Part shown: in pieces, positions 4,590-7,762 of the stretch
Layout: each line of letters opens with the position of its first letter
Position numbering within the stretch: position 1 is the stretch's first letter
Origin: Desulfobacterales bacterium
Lineage (GTDB): Bacteria > Desulfobacterota > Desulfobacteria > Desulfobacterales > JAUCGF01
Direction: 5' to 3'
DNA: 7,762 nucleotides
Assembly (NCBI GenBank): GCA_029940345.1
Contig: JAOZRC010000234.1
Span: 1 to 7,762 of the forward strand
The notes under the pieces: model-generated
What the model saw: the letters and a program-made list of their open reading frames with translations, nothing else
Told to the model about the DNA's origin: nothing
Database searches by the model: none
Made by a program: the position numbers and the translations under genes

Positions 4590-6773
4590 TTAGCACGGAG
4601 GCGAGGCGCAGACACTGGTTGTTGTCGTCGATGTCGTATCCGGGACATCTATGGTCGTTGTTGTCGTCGATGTCGTATCCGGGACATCTATGGTCGTTGT
4701 TGTCGTCGATGTCGTAACCGGAACATTTACCGTTGTTGTCGTCGTCGATGACGATGTTGTCGTAGATGACGATGTTGTCGTAGATACACCGGCAGGCGGA
4801 CCGAAAACCGGACCGGCAGGCGTCTCATCAACGCCGGGGAATTGAACACTTGCATCAGGAGTGAAAACAGGCCCGGACTCAAATGCAGGAAACGCAAAAA
4901 GAAATCCATCCGGCCCACTGCCAAATGCCTCCATCGGGCCAGCCAGTGATTCCGTTGGGCCACTCAATGATCGCGTTGGGTCCCCCAGCCCTTCCATCAA
5001 ATCAATCAAATCCTGAACCCCTTTCAACCCGTCAATGACGCTTTCCAATCCGGTTGTGACACCTTCCAATCCGTCAGGAACACCTTCGACGCCGTCCGGA
5101 GCATTTTCCAAACTACGCGCAACACCATCCAGTTCTCTCTGAACACCATCCAGTTCTCTCTGGACACCTTTCAACTCCTCCAGATTTTTTGCCTGCTCTT
5201 GGGGCGTACGCGGCTGAAAAATGATATTCGTCCAGCAGGAAATTTCCGCAGCCTCACGCACCTTTTTGATTTCATCATCTAACTCATTAAACAATCGTTC
5301 TGTTTCTGTTTCTGTTTTTGATGAATTTGCACCAGAACAAAAACTCTGTGCAATATCTTTTTGCAAGGCCTTTTCTTTTTCGTCCGCATTTTGCATTGCA
5401 AAAGCCGCTTTTTTATTCTCTTTTTTCTGGAAATTAATTTTTTCTATGACGGCGATATACTCATCCATTGTTGACTTGTTTTGAAGATTTGAGCGACTGT
5501 ACGGTTTTTTGATCCTTTTCTTTTTCCTTTCAATTTCGTACAAATCCAATTCAATTTGCCTTGGGAGCATCGGATGTTCGGTCGTTCCAGTCAACTCATT
5601 TTGTGCGATTTCCCGTCCACGACCAGCGTTTTTAATCGCATGGGCAACACAGGAAAATGATTTTGCAACAGCCTGGTTGGCGCAAGCGATTGCCGTATTT
5701 AAATAAACACCCTGATATTCGTTGCCGGCCATGGATGCAATCACCTCAGAAGTGCTTTCACGTTGAGAACCGGCTTCGATGATAGCGGTCAATTTATTTT
5801 GACAATCAACCGATGCTGTCGCCAAATCTTTTAACCGGGCGACTTGGGATTCCAGCACTTGCAAGTCTTCAGACTCGATAACTGCCCGAACAGAATCCAG
5901 GTATTGTTTAGAACGCGCTGCGCCTTCATATGCCTTCTGAAAGGCCTCGTAGGCTTTATTGGAAGCATCCATCGCTTTAATATTGATATCTTCAAGTTCC
6001 TTTATTTCCATATCAATTTCACTTATGATATGAGAATAATAAAGTTGATCCGAGTCTTGATCGCTTTCAATTCCTCTTGATAAGATCGCGATCCTGTTTC
6101 CCCTTGATAAAATCGCGCTCCTGTCTTGGCTATCAGCTTGTGCCTGCACCGGTTGTTTCTGCAAGTCTTTTAGCATTTTCTCCGCGGCCGCCTTATTGTT
6201 CTTAACTCTTTTCTGTATTTCTTGGGCTATTTCGCCCAAATAATCTTTTACGTTTATGTCGCGATTAAGCGTTCTGCTTAAAGCACTTTTATCAATCTTG
6301 CTTATTTGACGTCCGGCAATTTCTTGCGGTACAATCCGGTGGGTTTGCCCGGCGGCAATAAGTGACCATATCGCACAGCGTCCGGCCCTGGCAACAGCGG
6401 CCTCGGAACCCGCTTGACACCTTGCGGTCCATGCTCCCTGTGCCGCAAGCGAACTGTTTTGATCGCTTATTTTAGCAAAATTAACTGCCGCGTTTTTAGC
6501 ATCCTGAGAAAGTTTGCTAGCCATTTCAACTTTGGCGGCGACATTTTCTATTATCGGAATGAGTTTATTCCCGATGGGACCCGAGGGATAACTTTTTATC
6601 TTAGCAATCATTTCTTGTACTTTTACATTTACCTCAGCAGCTTCATTAGCAAAATTCTCTGCCTGGCTGACGGAATCCTCAATGCTCCCATACGTTTGTT
6701 GAGCTGAAGTCGGTGGTGCAAAAAGAACCAAGATTAAAATTAAAATGTTGAATGTCCGTGCCAGCTTAATCAT
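4590..6773 (-). CDS. Large secreted repeat protein with Thr-rich C-terminal stalk, unknown family
   Basis: I do not recognise a family. From the start chosen here the protein has 727 residues. A signal peptide (MIKLARTFNILILILVLF, cleavage near PTSA, residue 24) sends it to the periplasm or beyond. Residues 25-510 are mainly charged alpha-helix, with likely coiled coils near 181-207, 245-318 and 485-510. Two related blocks (about 112-197 and 354-458) indicate an internal duplication. Residues 534-589 are eight 7-residue units of pattern L-x-G-V-x-x-x, followed by Gly-Pro-Ser units to about 624. A Gly/Pro/Phe-rich stretch leads into a Thr/Ser stalk (about 664-721) that ends in VCASPPC. There are nine cysteines. 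An ATG 15 nt upstream (6786-6788) is in frame, but its next codons are themselves the AGGAGGT ribosome site, so 6773 is preferred. Double stop TAA TAG ends the gene. A surface, stalk or matrix role is inferred from layout and neighbours. Confidence 0.9.
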   Translation of the reverse strand: MIKLARTFNILILILVLFAPPTSAQQTYGSIEDSVSQAENFANEAAEVNVKVQEMIAKIKSYPSGPIGNKLIPIIENVAAKVEMASKLSQDAKNAAVNFAKISDQNSSLAAQGAWTARCQAGSEAAVARAGRCAIWSLIAAGQTHRIVPQEIAGRQISKIDKSALSRTLNRDINVKDYLGEIAQEIQKRVKNNKAAAEKMLKDLQKQPVQAQADSQDRSAILSRGNRIAILSRGIESDQDSDQLYYSHIISEIDMEIKELEDINIKAMDASNKAYEAFQKAYEGAARSKQYLDSVRAVIESEDLQVLESQVARLKDLATASVDCQNKLTAIIEAGSQRESTSEVIASMAGNEYQGVYLNTAIACANQAVAKSFSCVAHAIKNAGRGREIAQNELTGTTEHPMLPRQIELDLYEIERKKKRIKKPYSRSNLQNKSTMDEYIAVIEKINFQKKENKKAAFAMQNADEKEKALQKDIAQSFCSGANSSKTETETERLFNELDDEIKKVREAAEISCWTNIIFQPRTPQEQAKNLEELKGVQRELDGVQRELDGVARSLENAPDGVEGVPDGLEGVTTGLESVIDGLKGVQDLIDLMEGLGDPTRSLSGPTESLAGPMEAFGSGPDGFLFAFPAFESGPVFTPDASVQFPGVDETPAGPVFGPPAGVSTTTSSSTTTSSSTTTTTVNVPVTTSTTTTTIDVPDTTSTTTTTIDVPDTTSTTTTSVCASPPC
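4618..4734 (-). repeat. 39-bp tandem repeat encoding the Thr-rich stalk
   Basis: Two identical 39-bp copies (4618-4656 and 4657-4695) and a third diverged copy (4696-4734) encode 13-residue units of the form T-T-S-T-T-T-T-T-I-D-V-P-D. The unit is a multiple of three, so gain or loss of copies would change stalk length without a frameshift. Identity of two copies at DNA level suggests recent duplication or conversion. Confidence 0.9.
4747..4782 (-). repeat. 18-bp tandem repeat in the stalk (SSSTTT unit)
   Basis: Two perfect copies of an 18-bp unit (4747-4764 and 4765-4782) encode Ser-Ser-Ser-Thr-Thr-Thr in the membrane-proximal part of the Thr-rich tail. Like the neighbouring 39-bp units they keep the reading frame. 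Confidence 0.85.
4902..5174 (-). repeat. 7-residue (21-bp) repeat array in the secreted protein
   Basis: Eight consecutive units follow L-x-G-V-x-x-x (LKGVQRE, LDGVQRE, LDGVARS, LENAPDG, VEGVPDG, LEGVTTG, LESVIDG, LKGVQDL). After one transitional unit come about four units with the period kept but the content changed (GDPTRSL, SGPTESL, AGPMEAF, GSGPDGF). At DNA level two 21-bp copies are identical (5121-5141 and 5142-5162); the others have diverged. Conserved hydrophobic positions at a 7-residue step suit an elongated helical or coiled fold. The Gly and Pro content of later units argues against a simple coiled coil there. Confidence 0.85.
6072..6122 (-). repeat. Short direct repeat, AILSRG twice
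   Basis: The protein carries R-x-A-I-L-S-R-G twice with a 9-residue period (about residues 218-234), encoded by two near-identical 27-bp segments. It lies between the first duplicated block and the central coiled coil, in a linker rich in Gln, Ser and Asp. Confidence 0.75.
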
Positions 6774-6778
6774 CTTTG

Positions 6779-6785
6779 ACCTCCT
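6779..6785 (-). promoter_or_regulatory. Ribosome binding site deciding the start of the secreted-protein gene
   Basis: AGGAGGT on the minus strand is a full Shine-Dalgarno match and ends 5 nt before the ATG at 6771-6773. The alternative ATG at 6786-6788 would place this motif inside codons 2-4 and has only an AT-rich upstream. The downstream ATG is therefore the more likely start, giving a shorter and more typical signal peptide. Confidence 0.85.
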
Positions 6786-6805
6786 CATGGTTTATTTTAT
6801 AAAAA

Positions 6806-6834
6806 AATATATCATGAATCAAAATATTGTTCAA
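6806..6834 (-). promoter_or_regulatory. Sigma70-type promoter of the secreted-protein gene
   Basis: On the minus strand TTGAAC (-35, 6829-6834) and TATATT (-10, 6806-6811) are separated by exactly 17 nt. TGA directly before the -10 box fits an extended -10. Transcription would begin near 6799, giving a leader of about 26 nt with the AGGAGGT site. Confidence 0.6.
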
Positions 6835-6857
6835 TAATTATTTAGATTTAATACCCC

Positions 6858-6867
6858 GGATGCATCC
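6858..6867. promoter_or_regulatory. Palindrome upstream of the promoter, possible operator
   Basis: GGATGCATCC is a perfect 10-bp palindrome 24 bp upstream of the -35 box. A second imperfect dyad, ATCAG with CTGAT, follows at about 6874-6899. Either could bind a regulator, but no known binding consensus is recognised. Confidence 0.25.
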
Positions 6868-6975
6868 CAGGTTATCAGGATCGAATTTCATCCGCTGATT
6901 ACAAACTGCGTTTTATAATTATATTTATCAGTTTTAATGCACATCGCCAAATACAAACTCATGACAACATTTGCC

Positions 6976-7152
6976 TTAACCGTTTACGCCCTCCTTCCCA
7001 GTTTTGGGTGAAGTGAATAAATTCAACAAGTTATCTTTATCAATTTCATATTTAAAAGGGAAAATGGTTACCATCTCTCCGGCTTGTTGACAAACACCCC
7101 AAGTTAAAATTTGCAGTCCTTGTTCCAAAAATACTGAATTGGGGGATGTAAG
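6976..7152 (-). pseudogene. Possible C-terminal remnant of a lost gene
   Basis: A 58-codon open frame on the minus strand ends at TAA (6976-6978) and is preceded by an in-frame TAA (7153-7155). It reads like real protein (for example LEQGLQILTWGVCQQAGEMV, later FKYEIDKDNLLNLFTSPK) and not like random AT-rich translation. No start codon with a usable ribosome site exists; the only ATG is at codon 27, with GGAG almost touching it. The simplest reading is the decayed tail of a former gene. I do not recognise the family. A chance ORF is possible. Confidence 0.3.
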
Positions 7153-7177
7153 TTATGTTACATGAGGCTAGTTACAT
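7146..7177. promoter_or_regulatory. TGTAAC/GTTACA half-site cluster
   Basis: ATGTAA (7146-7151) and TTACAT (7158-7163) form a perfect inverted repeat with a 6-nt spacer. A further GTTACAT follows at 7171-7177, and ATGTTACAC occurs at 7381-7389. The cluster lies just downstream of the predicted start point of the distal promoter, a usual place for a repressor site. The regulator is unknown. Confidence 0.25.
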
Positions 7178-7213
7178 TTTTGGATTGTTTTTCGATACTG
7201 TAAGTGTTATAAG

Positions 7214-7242
7214 TTTAAAGCTGAAAAAATTGTGATTGTCAA
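7214..7242 (-). promoter_or_regulatory. Distal sigma70-like promoter facing the cluster
   Basis: A perfect -35 box TTGACA (7237-7242) and a weaker -10 box TTTAAA (7214-7219) are spaced by exactly 17 nt on the minus strand. The start point would be near 7207, about 430 nt ahead of the secreted-protein gene. It may be a second promoter for the cluster or the promoter of the decayed gene at 6976-7152. Confidence 0.45.
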
Positions 7243-7580
7243 GAAATAAAAGCGATCCCAATCATAATTTATTATTTATGCAGCTACTTAGGCATGACAA
7301 AAATATGCTGACCCATTAAATATTTCAATTTCGATGAACTGAATCAGGGGGATTTATTTTAATTATTTTGTAATTTCAATATGTTACACATTGTTCAAAA
7401 AATATAATTGTATGATTTTAGTTGGTTATCACCCTGAGTGATTATGTATTTTAATTAATACGATGTATCCGTTAAAAAGATAATATATAGTGCTATCCCT
7501 TTGATTGAAACACTATATTAATACTTTGGTAAATTAAATCGGCCTCAATCATCGTTTGGGTCATTGTAGCGTATTCTTTC
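7243..7580. other. AT-rich non-coding stretch
   Basis: No ORF with a plausible start is seen on either strand. It contains one 8-bp dyad, ATATAGTG (7485-7492) with CACTATAT (7511-7518), with an 18-nt loop and no adjoining T-run. Nothing else is supportable here. Confidence 0.5.
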
Positions 7581-7622
7581 AGATTGCGCCTTTCATTCTG
7601 CAAAGTTATTTTAGCGCAATCT
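7581..7622. repeat. 9-bp perfect inverted repeat beside the palindromic element
   Basis: AGATTGCGC (7581-7589) and GCGCAATCT (7614-7622) are perfect inverse complements separated by 24 nt. The dyad stops two bases before GAGCCTGTTTGAAAAG, where the right-edge element seems to begin. It may be an independent hairpin, an operator, or the sequence into which the element inserted. Confidence 0.4.
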
Positions 7623-7624
7623 TA

Positions 7625-7762
7625 GAGCCTGTTTGAAAAGTCTTAAATCGGCTGCAAAAGCGTGAGAGCGGTTCTGATTTCCACAAATTTCATGGCAATA
7701 GGGCGGTTATTCCCTTAAAATTTGCGAAAATCAGCCCTCGCTCTCACACTTTTTCGCTTCGA
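7625..7762. repeat. Long imperfect palindrome (MITE/REP-like element), cut by the window edge
   Basis: Two arms of about 52 nt (about 7648-7700 and 7708-7762) are inverse complements with few mismatches and two single-base gaps. Matching blocks include GCGTGAGAGCG with GTGTGAGAGCG, and a 29-nt inner part with about 22 identities. A 7-nt loop, GGGCGGT, lies at the centre. The left side continues outward as GAGCCTGTTTGAAAAGTC (7625-7642), whose partner would lie beyond the right edge. No ORF is inside. The form fits a non-autonomous transposon-derived element. The family is not identified. Confidence 0.6.

Noticed and set aside
4560..4592. A folded domain lost by frameshift after the Thr-rich tail
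   Set aside because: The gene ends in the double stop TAA TAG, and the frames beyond it show no recognisable domain or conserved start such as seen after similar tails.
4590..4650. PEP-CTERM or other known C-terminal sorting signal
   Set aside because: There is no Pro-Glu-Pro motif, no hydrophobic segment and no basic end; the protein stops at VCASPPC.
4651..4845. Plus-strand ORF made of Val and Asp repeats
   Set aside because: It is the antisense reading of the Thr-rich stalk codons of the secreted protein and has no ribosome site or independent composition.

Overview
The window is an exopolysaccharide export locus from a Gram-negative bacterium of moderately low G+C (roughly 40%, by eye). 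All four real genes lie on the minus strand, so transcription runs from right to left. An outer-membrane beta-barrel, an SLBB export protein and a Wzz/GumC-type chain-length protein together require a two-membrane envelope. The gene types, the separate beta-barrel and the long Thr-rich tail on a secreted protein resemble loci of Desulfobacterota (the former Deltaproteobacteria). That placement is inference; no marker gene is present.

Layout in transcription order. At 7648-7762 a long imperfect palindrome runs off the right edge and looks like one part of a small mobile or REP/MITE-like element. From 7243 to 7647 there is AT-rich non-coding DNA with two dyads. A sigma70-like promoter sits at 7214-7242, followed by a probable gene remnant at 6976-7152. 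A second, better-placed promoter at 6806-6834 lies about 30 nt ahead of the first gene. That gene (4590-6773) encodes a large secreted protein of no family I recognise, with an internal duplication, a run of 7-residue repeats and a Thr-rich C-terminal stalk. A 199-nt gap leads to an outer-membrane beta-barrel protein (3140-4390). A 436-nt gap with a terminator-like hairpin and several other foldable segments leads to a periplasmic polysaccharide export (OPX) protein (1780-2703). A 106-nt gap leads to a Wzz/GumC-type polysaccharide co-polymerase (126-1673). The last 125 nt hold no gene.

How the genes fit together. The co-polymerase spans the inner membrane and periplasm and should set chain length. 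The OPX protein should carry the polymer across the periplasm. This OPX protein ends at its second SLBB domain and has no C-terminal outer-membrane helix, so the adjacent beta-barrel is the natural candidate for the outer-membrane pore. The co-polymerase stops before any kinase Walker motif, so a tyrosine kinase, if there is one, should be a separate gene outside the window. Glycosyltransferases, flippase and polymerase are not in view.

The most novel item is the secreted repeat protein. Its position at the head of the export genes suggests a matrix or cell-surface role, but nothing in its sequence proves this. The intergenic gaps are unusually long for an export operon, and the two downstream genes lack clear Shine-Dalgarno sequences. 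This suggests that the genes are not one simply coupled transcript.
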